64,000 nt of DNA from Castanea sativa (GCF_040712315.1 NC_134014.1:38863634-38927633); one strand, 5' to 3'; positions 36,618 through 48,929 are shown, numbered from the stretch's first letter. The notes: generated by a model from the letters alone, not told the origin. Program-made: numbers and translations.

Positions 36618-39600
36618 CAGTTCTGCAAAGTTCTATAAAAGTTTTTTCATGATAATGTTTAAATACAGATCCAGACAAGCGTTTTGCGATCCAAAAGTTA
36701 ATAATATAAATTTGCAATACATAGAATCTTAACCAAGAATTTCTTAGTTCTAGGGATTTTTTTACTACATCACACATGGCTAAACCAAAAATTGGCTAAC
36801 ACGTTGAAAATTGAGAAGCATGAATTAAACCTAGTTATTGACAAGATAAGACAAGGAATGTTCCTAACAGCCAGGTTTCCATGCAGTGCGTACAGATTGC
36901 AGGCATGGAAATCGAATATAGGGTGCCAACAAAAAATTCCATTCTAAGAGATATGTCATATATCTCATTTTCTCAAGTATGGCTTTAAATGCTTCACTAC
37001 TAATTAAAATATCAGAATAGCAGGAGAAATTGCCAGGCCACAATCATCTGCTTCAATAATTAAAACATATTTGATTGGTACATCAGAAACAGATGGAGAT
37101 CATTTGTGCCTCGAAAGTTCAAACTAATTGCTAAAGAAGGTATTGTTATCTTAACTCATCAGGTTTGAAAGGGTGGAAGATAGGATAATTTTGCCAAAAA
37201 ATAAAAATAAAATTTAACAACAAAAAAAAGGCACTAGTTTATAACAATTGATCAAAGAACATTATTAAGGACTACAGCAAGACAAAACAAATTAGTTTCA
37301 CAGATTTAAACATGAGAAAATATAGATTATATAAAACATCACATTATTAGATGAAAACAAGAAGATGAATGAAGAGAAAAGAAAGGGGGGCGGGGGTGCC
37401 TACCTTGCCATCAGTAGTTGCTTGTTCATTCAACCCATCACCAAAATCTTCAATGCAAATTGGTGATAAGGTGCTATTCACATTTTGCATTGCACTAGTT
37501 ACATCCTCCAGGAGGCATTCAAGGCCACTAAGTATGCTTTTTGCTGCAATTCCAATTACAAATTCAAACATAAATTCAAAGCCACGATAATGGAGCTTAA
37601 ATTTCCAAAAACAATAACCTCCAAAAGACAATGACAAGGGGGAATTTACACTCTTATTCATGCCCTTCACATAAGCCTACATAATAAAGTTATAAATCCA
37701 TGCTAAAGCATGCCACTAAAAAAGAGGAGGGAATGGAAGTTAACAGAACAAACAATGAGAAACTTGTCACTGCCTGTATTTCTAGATAACATATGCAATT
37801 CCATTATTCATAACCCCCCCCCCCCCCCCTAATTTGTGACTAACTCACCCATCTTAAAAGATTTTTGAATATATGACCTCACCCATCAAAGCACCACCCC
37901 ATTCTTATGGGGGCAGAGGTCCCATTTGTCTCAAAGACTATTGGCAATAAAAGATATTAGTCTATCTCACACGACCACACACAATGGGAGTGACAACCTG
38001 CAATGTTTTCAGCCATTGAAAAGCATAAATCTCCATATAAATAGCCTCACCCCCAATTAAAATGGAATAACATTAATTTCTTAAGAAATGTTTGCTAGAA
38101 CAAATGAGGAAATTTCTTTTCAACAATAACCAAAAAAAAAAAACCGAAATTATTCTATTCATTTTTCAGGTGAAATGAAACTTTCTAGAAAAATGTAAAA
38201 TAGAAAGAATACCAATCTCGTAACCCAATGCATCCTCCTGTAGGAAAATTTTCAAAGAAGTTCATATAATAGGGGGGAAATGTCAACTTTTATTAAACAT
38301 ATAAGTTAAATTTTGCAGCCAAGTTTACTAGGCATTGAGCTATTGGGCTATTTCTCTAGGATGAGTTAGCATATGTGGATATTCCACTAAAAGTTCCACC
38401 ATTCCAGAGATGATTAAAATGTGGCAGTGGCACTGACCAAGTACATAGTGCAAACACTAATAAACATCAGACACTGCACAGGAGCAAAATCCCATTCTAT
38501 GAACATATAAGATCATATATCACTTTTAAGGCATCAATGGTTCATAAACGTATTTGAAAAGTTTACTTTGTGATTGAGAATATTAAAAAAAAAAGAAAAG
38601 GAAATGGTAAATTTCAGAAGGCATAGTTACCTTTACTTAAGTGGTCACGAAGTCCAAGTTGGCATGTATGCACTTCTGTATGCACATTTTTCCCGCATAC
38701 AAACAATAATTGCAGTTAGACCAGTAATTTGCAGGTTAAATTTTCAAAATGCAAAGTTAACTTGAAACATCATAACAAATCTACACAAACACACACAGAG
38801 GATGGGGGCAGAGACACATAAATGAACCAATAATACACCAAGAGCAGAATTAATTTGCTGGGTTGACTTCTAGAAAAAAGTGTGAGGGTGACAAAATGAT
38901 GAAAAGATTGATGGAGAAGAGTTTAAAGCCTTTACATTCCAAGGAACAGAGAGATAGTCTTACTACAACAACAACAACAAGCCTTAATCCCAAAATTTTG
39001 GGGTCGGCTAAGGATCCTCAACATATTAGTTAAGGTCAGCCACATATATTCTTTTCCTCCATCCTATTCTCTATGAAGTCAAATTCTCTATTACTTCCTT
39101 AATTGACAAATCCTTTTTTGTTACTTCTACTAAAGTTATTTTGGGTCTTCCTCTACTTTTTTTCATTCCCTCAGCTTGGATCAACTCACTTTTTCTTACC
39201 AGTGCATTAATCAGTCTCCAAAGATACCCAAATATATAAATATATCTATATGATCTAGGCAATTTGTTACCCAAAAAAAAAAAACTCGCAATACATAGAA
39301 AATACAGCACCATTTATTCAACGAATTCCAAAGATACAAGAAAATAATAATAGCAATAGAAAACAAATGCACTTACACTTGCTTATACTATGAACACCAT
39401 CATGAGTATTGATACAGCCAGCTTCAAAATATGATTTAACTCTCTTTGTTTCATTAGCTCTGATAACATTCTCAACCAACTTAGATGTCCTATCTATTGG
39501 GGGTCGCCGAAGATACTCTACATGAAAATTTAAGAAAATAATAATACTGAGAATAGTAAAAAGAAACATCATTAGTGAAACAAATATGACCATAAACTCT

Positions 39601-39838
39601 AGGGAACACTAACCCAGCCCTTCCTGAAAGCCTGCAAGTAACCTGCCTCCTACAGCCACCAATTCCTCAAACTTCGTAACCCTAACACAGTAACAGTTTT
39701 ACCATTCAAAATCATCAAATTAATATAAACAAAAACAGACAAAAACTTCAAAATGGATTACCTTGTCAAAAAATCCTTGTATATTTGGTAAATTTTCTCA
39801 TCTAGTTCAGAATTCAATAGGCCTTGATCAGTTTCCAT
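36073..39838 (-). CDS. uncharacterised conserved plant protein, 231 residues, 7 coding exons
   Basis: Exons in reading order: 39838-39762, 39681-39614, 39517-39377, 38672-38631, 37543-37404, 36414-36316, 36201-36073. Every intron is GT-AG and phases fit, giving 696 nt. The protein begins METDQGLLNSELDEKIYQIY and ends MHQAWKLIP. Conserved-looking blocks: VTKFEELVAVGGRLLAGFQ, EYLRRPPIDRTS, ANETKRVKSYFEAGC and SGLECLLEDVTSAMQ. It is mostly helical, soluble, with no signal peptide or membrane segment. I believe it belongs to a plant family annotated only as a domain of unknown function (possibly DUF7795). The start follows a leader intron (acceptor TTTGCAG before AATGG). No premature stop or frameshift was found; intron 3 contains a LINE fragment. 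Confidence 0.88.
36567..36611. repeat. (TG)n(AG)n microsatellite in an intron
   Basis: Six TG units pass directly into about 16 AG units, inside the intron between coding exons 5 and 6 of the minus-strand gene. Confidence 0.9.
37814..37829. repeat. C16 homopolymer in an intron
   Basis: Sixteen consecutive C bases lie between coding exons 4 and 5 of the minus-strand gene. Length is likely unreliable or polymorphic. Confidence 0.8.
38955..39240 (-). mobile_element. 3' fragment of an RTE-type LINE in intron 3
   Basis: On the minus strand a frame reads LINALVRKSELIQAEGMKKSRGRPKI..., corresponding to the C-terminal end of plant RTE LINE polyproteins (VRKSD.I..EGTKKGRGRPKKTW.EV). It continues into the usual 3' tail with TAGCCGACCCCAAAATTTTGG and TTGTTGTTGTTGTTG (seen on the plus strand as ACAACAACAACAAGCC). 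It is 5'-truncated and mutated. Same orientation as the host gene. Confidence 0.75.
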
Positions 39839-40204
39839 TCTGCAAAGACACACAAAATAGAAATAAAAAAGAAACCATATAAGCTGAATGCCACTTAACT
39901 GATTACTAATGGTCTCCAAATAAATTAAATTAAAAGAGAAGGCTTGAAAATTACATTCAAATTTATAATACAAATGGCTAAATTTCCCAATTCAATTAAA
40001 TTGAAGAAGAAAAAAAAGTTTTAGTATATAAGAATACAATAGCTAAGTAATTGAATCTAGCAACCGAATCATGCTCCGATTGGGTTTAGGTTGGACAGAG
40101 GTAAGGAAAAACAACCGCAATTCATTGGAATTAGAGAAAAGCAACAGCCCAACAGCCGCTGCTACTCTCAAAACGAGAAAAGAGAAAGGGGAAAGCAAGT
40201 GTAC

Positions 40205-40290
40205 CTTGAAAACTCGGAAAACAAAGAAGACTGGCAATGGTGGAAGCTATGGGAGAGAAGGTGGTGACAGTGGCTGTGTTTGAAAGAAAG
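40205..40290 (-). promoter_or_regulatory. probable 5' UTR exon of the 231-residue protein gene
   Basis: On the minus strand CCGAGTTTTCAAG/GTACAC gives a good donor at 40,205, pairing with the acceptor just before the ATG at 39,838. The upstream edge is inferred; T- and A-rich runs begin at about 40,321. Confidence 0.5.
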
Positions 40291-40680
40291 AGTCGAATAA
40301 GAGAGACATGAGAGAGTCGATTTTTTTTTTTTCTTTTTTTTTTTGCTTTAACACTTCCTCCCATCAGTTTTGCGTTTCAGGCCCACCTCAACCTCCCCAT
40401 TAATCACACAACCAGACTCCATGGGCTTAATATTCACCAACTTGGGCCTCTACCACTTTTGGGCCTACCTTTTCTCCTCCCCTTCCCCCCAGCGTCTACG
40501 CTACCTCCTGCGTTACCCAATCTGTATTGAATTTCCTCGAGTGAAGGGTCGTGGCCATTTGAACTTGGCACTTGATCACGCACGTCAACATCTACTACCT
40601 ACCATATCCGATTCCTTCAACCTACCATATCCGATTCCTTCAAAATAGCCCCACTTACCAAAGTTTCAAAATTAACCTAG

Positions 40681-40830
40681 GGGGTTGGTCGAGTTGGTTG
40701 GACTCTCGGTCTCAAGGTGCTTGTACTGGGCTCGACTGGGTGTGCTCTCTAGTTCGAGTTCTGCTACCTGCACTTTGAAAATAAATTTTCTGGGCCAGCG
40801 CTTTACCCCTTCGTGGGCCCACCTGGCGCG
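40681..40830 (+). mobile_element. tRNA-derived SINE-like sequence
   Basis: TTGGTCGAGTTGG (about 40,685) fits a polymerase III A box and TAGTTCGAGTTCTGC (about 40,750) a B box, about 60 bp apart. It is followed by a GTGGGCCCACC...GCGAACAGTGATTAGTCTCTGG tail as seen in plant SINEs. No clean target duplication was identified because the 3' side runs into a tandem duplication. Confidence 0.55.
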
Positions 40831-41360
40831 AACAGTGATTAGTCTCTGGTTGAAAACTTTGAGGAACACTGTGGGAAACAAAAACAAAAAAAAAAAACCA
40901 AAATTCCCTCCTTTAACACAATAGACAGAGATGAATGAAAGTTCGAATTCAAATCTCCATAATTCTCTCATTAATGGACTTTATCAAATTCCTGAATTAA
41001 CTCCTCAAATTCAGGACAAGTTTGATTTGCAAAAGTGTTTTCTGAAGCGACTGCCACCGCTGGCCTGGTCAACTCAAACTCCATCATGCCCCCCCCCACT
41101 TGGTGCGAACAGTGATTAGTCTCTGGTTGGAAATTTTGAGGAACACTATGGGAAACCAAAAAAAAAAACAAAATTCCCTCCTTTAACACAATAGACGGAG
41201 ATGAATGAAAGTTCGAATTCAAATCTCCATAATTCTCTTGTTAATGGACTTTATCAAATTCCTGAATTAACTCCTCAAATTCAAGACGAGTTTGATTTGC
41301 AAAAGTGTTTTCTGAAGCGACTGCCACCGCTGGCCCAGTCAACTCAAACTCCATCATGCC
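40831..41360. repeat. tandem duplication, about 277-bp period, two copies
   Basis: Copy 1 (about 40,831-41,107) and copy 2 (41,108-41,360) both run AACAGTGATTAGTCTCTGG, then GGAACACT(G/A)TGGGAAAC, an A-rich run, AGATGAATGAAAGTTCGAA and on to ACTCAAACTCCATCATGCCC. They differ by scattered substitutions. The 5' part includes the SINE tail, so the SINE end was duplicated together with adjacent sequence. Confidence 0.9.
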
Positions 41361-41620
41361 CTCCACATTTGAACCCGACTGTAAATTGCATGAGTCTAGG
41401 CCATCACCCAGTGATCCCTTATCCTTCTCAACAATCTTTTGCTTCGCCACCTCAAAACCTTGCACCTTGACAGTAGTTTTCTTGGCTGGATTGAACTAAG
41501 TTGCTCTAAGCCACGCACTAAACTGCTGAGCCTCTGTAGACCGTGAGATCGTGCTTAGGAGCCCGACTAAACAATCATTAAACGATTGAAGCAATTGCAA
41601 AATATGGCAAACTCTCGTAG
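41241..41620 (-). pseudogene. unidentified gene fragment on the minus strand
   Basis: The minus strand reads openly from about 41,480 through KTTVKVQGFEVAKQKIVEKD, EFELTGPAVAVASENTFANQ and ends FEELIQEFDKVH with TAA at 41,241. The last ~37 codons recur in the upstream duplicate (stop at 40,971). Preceding sequence reads LLQSFNDCLVGLLSTISRST before a stop. Composition looks coding, but I do not recognise the family. It could be a captured host exon or an unknown transposon ORF. Confidence 0.35.
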
Positions 41621-41631
41621 GTAAACCATTT

Positions 41632-41812
41632 TAAGGGTACCAATGGTCTCTGCTTATTTCGTTAAAATTGAAAATTTTTTTACTGAAAGTACTGCAGATA
41701 TGATAAAAATTAACTAAAATAATATAGTTGGACATATAAATAGTACAGTAGGGGCTATGAATAATAGTAAAAATAAGTTAAATAGTAAAATAAATTGGCA
41801 AAAATACACACT
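41632..41812. mobile_element. hAT-like MITE, copy 1
   Basis: TAAGGGTACC...CTGCTTATTTCG...TACTGAAAGTACTGCAGAT...AAATAGTAAAATAAATTGGCAAAAATACACACT follows the same path as the better preserved copy at 44,302-44,500. It is cut at its right end by a solo LTR. Confidence 0.7.
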
Positions 41813-42559
41813 TGTAAGTGCACAATTGCACCTGGCCCCAAGAACAGTTATAGGCCCAGGCCCAATGAGCCTTAAACAATATGAATTTGTAGAGTGTGGG
41901 CTTGAAACCCATGTTAGAAGTATTTGAGGATTAAATGACAAGCCAAAGATTATAAACACTTAGAAACAACAAAGAATACTATAAGTCAATCTGCTCGGAC
42001 ATAAGCCGAGAACTGTTCTTATATTATTTCTCCCTCTTTTTCTCTTTCCCTTAGGTTACCAAGAGAGTCCCCTCTCTCTGTCTTAGATTGCTCTTTAAAT
42101 ACTACTCTTTTGAATACTTTGTACACGTGTTGCTTTACCTCCCCTTTAGCCTAGATATTTCTTTTCCCAGTGCCTTTGAATAATAACCAGAAGTTTCTCT
42201 TCCACTGTTCAGGTGTCACTTCCCCATCAATGCGGCCAGGGTGGTAGGTGCAGGGTCTTTAATGTGGAGGTAGCAGCCTTTATCTTTGACATTTCTTCAA
42301 CACCAGTGCTTCTGGGGCATTCTAGGGTTTACCCCTTTTAACCATTGGCCTTAACCGTGTCATCCCCTAATCTTTATTACGAAACCCCGAGTTCTTCGGT
42401 GTCCATCCGAGGATAAGTTCACCCTCGGCTGGATCCTCGGACCCTCGGCGTATGGGCCGACCCATAGTACCGACAAATTCTAAACCCAGTAGCAGGTCGG
42501 CCTTCCTTAACACGGCCCAAAAGGCCCACATTCTCATCAGGATCTTTTTGCCCCCCACA
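41813..42559. mobile_element. solo LTR related to the LTRs of element 2
   Basis: Begins TGTAAGTGCACAATTGCACC, identical to the start of both LTRs of the 44.6-56.2 kb element, and shares the AATGCGGCCAGG...GTGCAGGGTCTTTAATGTGGAGG block. It ends ...GCCCCCCACA. ACACT precedes it and overlaps the right junction (ACACT at 42,559-42,563), so the TSD is likely ACACT with a small loss. No internal domain is present. Confidence 0.8.
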
Positions 42560-42565
42560 CACTAA

Positions 42566-43034
42566 GGTGGCGTTTGGTATGGGGGAATCTACATTACTTC
42601 TGGCATCCAGATTCCTAGAAATGTGATTCCTAGGAATCACATTCCTAGGAATATAGCTATTCCTAGGAATATAGCTATTCCTATATTTGGTTTCATTAGA
42701 AGATTCCCAAGAATGTGAGATGATAATGTTTGGTGTATTCTCAGGAATCTTAAATGAATTATTTGTTTTTCCCATTTTGTCCTTAGATTTGAATGCGAAC
42801 TACCAAGTCCTTTAAAAAAAAAACTTCCTTTAAATAAATAATGAAAAAATATACATAAACTATTAATTAGTCCTTTAAAAAAAATCTTCCTCTAAATAGA
42901 TAGATAAAAAAAAATATTTTTGAATTAATGTGAAATTGACGTTTTTAATCAATGATATTGTAATTTGCTCGATCGACAGGTAAACAAGGGTGTCACCTAA
43001 TTTGAATTAATTAATGGTTCCTCTTTGTTTCAAA

Positions 43035-43096
<62 letters not shown>

Positions 43097-44301
43097 TATG
43101 GAAAATGATGATATGTACACAGTACACATCAGTCACAGTCCTAACATAGATGCTCTTCCAACTTAAATAAGTTTGTAAAAAAAAAAATATTGTTAATCCT
43201 TGTAGATTAATTAGTACATTATGGCTTTCAAAAATTAGTACATTATGATATTTTCTACAAAAAAGTACAAGGTTTAAATCTTTTATTCTTAACTATTGAA
43301 ATTTTCAAAATAAAAAATTGTTGTCTTTGCTTAATTGATAGCTTATTATAATCAGATCATAGCTTACTTTTTTTTTTTTTAATGTCTAAACAATTGTATG
43401 GCACAAAATGAAAAATTAATTTACTTCAAACTTTTTAGGATCGCATCTTATGATATATACATATGTGTTGAAGCATCAGAGTTTGGTATATGTTGTGGGT
43501 TTTATATTATAAGTTTTAATTAAGTTTTTTTTCCCTACTGTTTATTCACAGAAAAAGAAATAGAGGGGAAAAAGGAATTGAAAGCATGACTTCCCTTCAT
43601 TCTTGGATGATTTCCTTGGCAATCGATTTTGGGACATTTTTTTCAAAGACTATCTTTGAATCTAGAAACATATGAATCTAGAAACAAAGCTATAAATCCA
43701 AAAAAAAAAAGGACTACATGATGCTACCAATTAGATCTATATTTCTAGAAACTAAATAAAACTAAGATCTGATATACGGATAGATAAGTTAACAAATTCT
43801 CATGAAAATAAATTCATTAAAATTTTGTTGAACAACACACACAACAGTAAAAGTGATTTCTCAAAAAAAAAAAAAAACAATAAAACTGAATACTTGGCAA
43901 TAATGGAGAGTCTCTTTCAAACTTGTTTTTCCACACGTAAAATCTAAATAGAACTTTGTTAAAAAATATATTAACAGAGTTGTTTATCCTATTTATGTTG
44001 TTTTGGCGGGAAAAGATAAAGAAGAGAGAGAAGATATTGATTTTATAGTTTATCTTAATTGCTTAAATGATAAAGAAAAATGGTTAAAATTGTTAATTTA
44101 TAAAAAATACAATTTCTTTTAAGCTTGGGAATTCGGATTCCCACTTGTTTTAAAGGTAATCCACATTCCTACTGAGAGGGGTTTAAGGGGGGAATCCAGA
44201 TTCCCCTAGTATCTGATTCCCAAGCGTAATTTGCAACTAAACATGGGAATCTTTCAATATTCATAGGAATCCTAAAACATTACCCCATACCAAACGCCAC
44301 A
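42566..44301. mobile_element. non-autonomous PIF/Harbinger-type element, TSD TAA
   Basis: Terminal inverted repeats GTGGCGTTTGGTATGGGG (left) and CCCCATACCAAACGCCAC (right) are perfect over 18 bp, with TAA on both sides (42,563-42,565 and 44,302-44,304). Subterminal regions repeat ATTCCTAGGAAT words. A (TA)n microsatellite fills about 43,040-43,094. No transposase frame, 1,736 bp. The insertion lies only four bases right of the solo LTR. Confidence 0.9.
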
Positions 44302-44500
44302 TAAGGGTCTGTTTAAGATCCACTTATTTTGCTGAAAATGAATTTTTTTTGCTGAAAGTATTGTAGATGAAGGTAAAAGTTAACTGAAACAGTATAGTGA
44401 GACTCATGAATAATACCAAAAAGTGCAATGAGATCCATAAATAGTAGCAAAAAAAAGCTAAATAGTAAAATAAGCTGGCAAAAAAATCTTGCCAAAAAGA
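44302..44500. mobile_element. hAT-like MITE, copy 2
   Basis: TAAGGGTCTGTTTAAGATCC...TGCTGAAAGTATTGTAGATG...AAGCTAAATAGTAAAATAAGCTGGCAAAAA is the common plant MITE with start GGGTCTGTTTGG. Its left end abuts the Harbinger element. Confidence 0.7.
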
Positions 44501-44651
44501 CATTAAGAAACCCTAAAGGGCCTAAACCCTAAATAAAAGTCAGATATATATATATATATATAATATTATTTATTATTACATAATGAAGTTTTTGTGTAAT
44601 TCTTTAACTTTTTAAAATTCAGCTACTTTTAATTTTGTGGTTGATGAATCT

Positions 44652-45433
44652 TGTAAGTGCACAATTGCACCTGGACCTAAAAACAAGTGTTAGGCTCAAG
44701 CCCAATGAGCCTTATACAATAAAATTTATAGAGAATGAGTTTGAAATCTAGGTTCAGGATGTTGGAAGTTCGATTAACAGACTAAAGTGCCACAATCTAA
44801 ACAAATGGTAGACAAATATAACAAAGAGACCTCCTCGGACGTAAGCCAATGACGATATGTGTATATATGTTCTCTTTATATGTCAAGGTTTACAATTCCT
44901 AGTTCATGTTTTTTCTCAGTGGAAAGTGCAGAGGTCCCGCCTCTTTTCTTCTTTCGTTTCCTTATATATTTCTTCTTTATTGGTTCATACACGTGCCATA
45001 CAAATCTTCCCCCCTGGATACTTGTCACATCCACCACCTTCTCAAGGTCTTCAAATAATAGCTGGAAGGCTGAATACTACTATTCAGATGTCATTTCCCC
45101 ATTAATGCGGCCAGGGAGGTAGATGCAGGGTCTTTAATGTGGAGGTAACAACCTTTTCCTTAGATATTTCTCTCACATCCTTGCGTCTAGAGGGTGCTTG
45201 GATCGCCCTCTTACCCATAAGTTATTTCCAGAATTCTGCCTTTAACCTTCTTGACAAGTCCCAGGGTCATTGCCGGGCCCGTCCGAGGAGACATTCCTCC
45301 TCGGACAACTCCTCGGACCTTTACAGTGCAGACTGACTTGTGGGCCTGGAGGCTTTTAATTAAAAACAAACTGGTACCCGTCAATGAAGCCCAAAGCCTA
45401 AATGTTTATCCGGGAATTTTTAATTTCCCCACA
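44652..45433 (-). repeat. 3' LTR of element 2 (left)
   Basis: 782 bp, TGTAAGTGCAC to ATTTCCCCACA as written on the plus strand. Beyond it, on the minus strand, GTTTTGAGGGGCTAT directly precedes the LTR and is the likely polypurine tract. Confidence 0.93.
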
Positions 45434-45973
45434 ATAGCCCCTCAAAACTTTATTTTTCCCACCCATCCAAGGAGAGAAATAGAGTTTTGATTCGACCAGA
45501 ATACCTCCCACACGCTTTGTAAACCGTCACACGTGTATGGGTCCTTTCGTTCCCTAAAAAACGCTTCTGACGCTTTGAAGTCCAGAACGTGCGCATTTAT
45601 GACCGCAAGTTACATCCAGTTCCCCACGTTCAACGGTAAGATGATCATCCAACAGTCCAAGTTGCCCCTTAAAAATTTGAGCGGGACAAATTCAATTTCG
45701 AGGTCGCCTCCCGCACGTCAAAACGCTTGGAAACCCGCGCCTTCATTCATTTCTGCAGAAATCTATCGTATTAAAGTATCAATCATCACCTTTTCTCTCC
45801 AGAAACTCGTGAAGACTCGCATAACCACCTCTAGTAAGTTTTTGCTTTTCTTTACTCATTTCGTCTCGATTTCTGTCCTCGGCTCCCATCTACATTCCCT
45901 TTCTTCTTCAAACTCTCTTTATCACTTTCCCCAAATTGGTAGATTTAAGTGTCTAGTTGATTCTGACGCCGGT

Positions 45974-48490
45974 ATGGAAGGGTTTAGGGCCAAGTACCAT
46001 ATTCCCAACGACGTAAGCTTGAGATACTGTCCAATAGAAGCCGTAGGTAGTGCCAGGAGAGACGGAGAAGTCATCATTCCAGTGATTGCCTTCATAGAAG
46101 GTGGAATGACTCTCCCTATGAGAAATGTGACCAGTGAATACCTTCGCAACTATAGGTTATGCCCAGACCAGTGCGCACCTAACGTATTTAAGGTTTTAGG
46201 TAGTGTCGACGCTCTGAACGAGCAAATGGGCTTAAACCTCACATGGCACGACGTTGCCTTTATGTACGAGTGCCACAAACTCAAAAACGTAGGATATTAC
46301 ATTAAATCACGGTCCAATATTGTCAGGCTGATATCCTGTCTGCCTAAATCCAACAAAGGCATGAAGGACGACTACCTCATCGCCTCAGGAAACTGGCATG
46401 ACGGCCCTCACTGCCCGGTCGTATGGGGAGATCCAAGTGTGGCTCCTTAGGAGTTAAATTCCTTAACCTGTGATTCAATCCCGCCGCCTTTACTGCTTTA
46501 ATTCTTATTGCACATTATTGCTCCTGGTCTTTATGTTTATTATTAATTTGACCATGTTTGTCTTCTCGGATGCCTATTCTCACAGATAAACCTCACGTAC
46601 GCCCACGCCCGAGCTTCTGCAACGTTGCCGACTTAAATCGCGTCCTCCGCTCAGAAGTCTTCGTGAGTGAAAATTTACAAGTGAAAGCAGCACACTTGTA
46701 GGATACGATCCTATATCAGTGGACTTCTAGGAAATAGAAAACGCAATCATCGTGGGGGATAAGCGACGTAGAAGGATAAACGTGGCAAGACCAGGCTTCC
46801 TCTCCGACCACGATCTTCTCGATGATCCCACCACCATTCTGTACACACACCCTATCGTAGCAATTCCCCTTTCAGCGCACTCCCAAACAACCGCCGTCCA
46901 AGAAGAGCAAACGTCCTCGCCGAACTCGTTGGACGAGGAGATAGATCAGTTTCAACTCGAGGACGTCGAAAGGCCTCGAGGAAACCCGTTTGTCATTCTC
47001 TCGGACGAGGAGCTCGAGCCCGCCGAGACTTCGGGGATACAAGGTTTGGTAGTTGCCCGCCCTGACTCCAGCTCCAAAGAAGAAGAGATGGACGCCCTGA
47101 AGGGACTGATGCAGAAGAGGGGCGAGAGAGTCTCTAAAAAAGGAGCAGGTGGGTCACAGGTCCCTCCGTCCTTGCCCCCACCCCCTCCTCCGTCCGATCC
47201 TAAGCCTCCCGTTGCGGAGCCTAAGAAGAAAAGGAAGGGTGAAGCCGATGAGGCAGATGAGGAAAGGCAGAAGAAGCAGAAACAACAACAACAACAACCC
47301 CAGCAACAAAGACATGACAAGGCTAAGGGACGTGCCTCCTCAGTGGAAAGCGGGGAGATCAGAGACCTTGCCGAAGCGCGTCGTGCACCGGCTAACTGGT
47401 TTCCCGAGCTTAAGCTGGACGGGGCACCCATTTCTAGCCAGTCCAACATTAGGATGTTCTAACAAGGCCATGCTCTTCACCTGGCCGATGCCTTGGAACG
47501 TCCTCTCCTGCTGCCCAAGGACATGGAAGCCCTGGACAAGATGAACCAGTCCCACCTGTTCCTTTCGCTAAAAAGGGACTTGGGCTTGGTAAATATTTAA
47601 ATCTTATCTTCACCTTATTTTTTCATCACACCTCATTGTAGGAGACATTTTTATGCGTTTGATATTTTGATACTTCGTCACAGGCCATCCAGGAAGTCTT
47701 TGCTGCCGAGAAGTGGGTGGAGGATTCTCGGAAGAAGGCTGGACTTGAACTGGAGCTTCGGCTGGAGACCGAGAAGTCCTTAAGCTAGGCCCTCACGCAA
47801 AATGAGAAGCTCACAACGCAGCTGGCAGAGCTAAAAAGAGAATAAGATGGTACCGAGGCCAGCCTGAGGACTATGAAGACCCAGGTGGAGGGGCAACACA
47901 AGCTTCTTCGTCAAAATGATGAAGAGTTATCCAAAACTCAACAGGAACACTCCGACTTGAAGGAGGAGCTTACGAAGATGAAGGATGAGGCCCGCACCTT
48001 CAAGGACTCGCTGGAGGCCACGAAGAAGGCTGCTTACAAGGAAGGGGTAGCGGCGACAGAAAACCAGCTGATAGAGGAGTTCGTCACGCTGTGCCGAGAA
48101 TACTGCCAACAAGTTTAGGGGGAAGCCTTAAATGTAGTAGGGATTCCTTCAACTTTTGAGCTGAGGAAGCCCGAGAACATCTGGCTTCCCCTGGACATCC
48201 AGGAGATAGAAGAACTTCCTCATGTTGCCTCTGCCCCTGAGACAGCTCCTTCCATGCCCTCTTCTGTGATCCCAAAGCCCATTCCTGTTCCTACAGAACC
48301 CACGAGTTCCAATAAAGAGAAGGAACAGGGTGAAGGTGCTGAGAAGGCTACAAGCCAAAGCACCGAGCCTATCGTCCCTCCACCAGTAGCAACAAACAAA
48401 GGAAAACAAGTCCAATCCTCTTTTGAAATGGAGCTAAAAAGCACTGAAGCGGCCAGTACTTCCGAGCAGGACCCTCCTTCAAAAGCTTAG
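45974..48490 (+). pseudogene. extra gene of element 2, opposite strand to gag-pol
   Basis: An open frame from ATG 45,974 begins MEGFRAKYHIPNDVSLRYCP and includes FIEGGMTLPM and YLRNYRLCPDQCAPNVFKVL, the same general fold as the element 1 extra protein. It ends DPSVAP, TAG at 46,448. A second block (46,752-47,462) is acidic and low-complexity: poly-Pro about 47,170, KKKRKGE basic patch, poly-Gln about 47,285. After an intron-like GTAAATATTT...CGTCACAG (about 47,590-47,683) comes a coiled-coil (AAEKWVEDSRKKAGLELELR, MKTQVEGQHKLLRQNDEELS), then a Ser/Pro/Thr-rich tail ending DPPSKA, TAG at 48,490. In-frame stops at about 47,788, 47,843 and 48,118 (CAG/CAA-type positions) show decay. Function unknown. 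Confidence 0.65.
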
Positions 48491-48929
48491 GGCCGAACCT
48501 AGGACGTTTCCCCTTTCTTGTTATGTAACAAAGACTTTCTTTGTAATGTACATTAGAAGTAATTAATGAAAGACTGTCTTGTTTAATCTTCATTTGACTT
48601 GTACTTTTTAGTATAAGAGTTCTCATCAGCACAAAAAGATGAATGAGTGGAACAACTAACTCCATTTTCAATATTAGAACTATCATAACTTTAAACAACA
48701 GTACACATGCTTAGCTTACACTTTACAAATTACGCCTCGAGAACATAACATGTGTGACACAATGATGAACGACTAACAACCTAACTTAGGATTCAATTTG
48801 AGGCATAAAGTGGTCAAAATACGTCATCAACATCTCAACATTAATACGACATGGATTTTTGCTAGTATTTCTAAAATAAAGTATTCAAGGACCTGACATA
48901 AATAAACTTTGTCTTAATAATAAGTACGA

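Noticed and set aside
46952..47449. 165-codon minus-strand frame in element 2
   Set aside because: Antisense of the low-complexity acidic, poly-Pro and poly-Gln part of the plus-strand extra gene.
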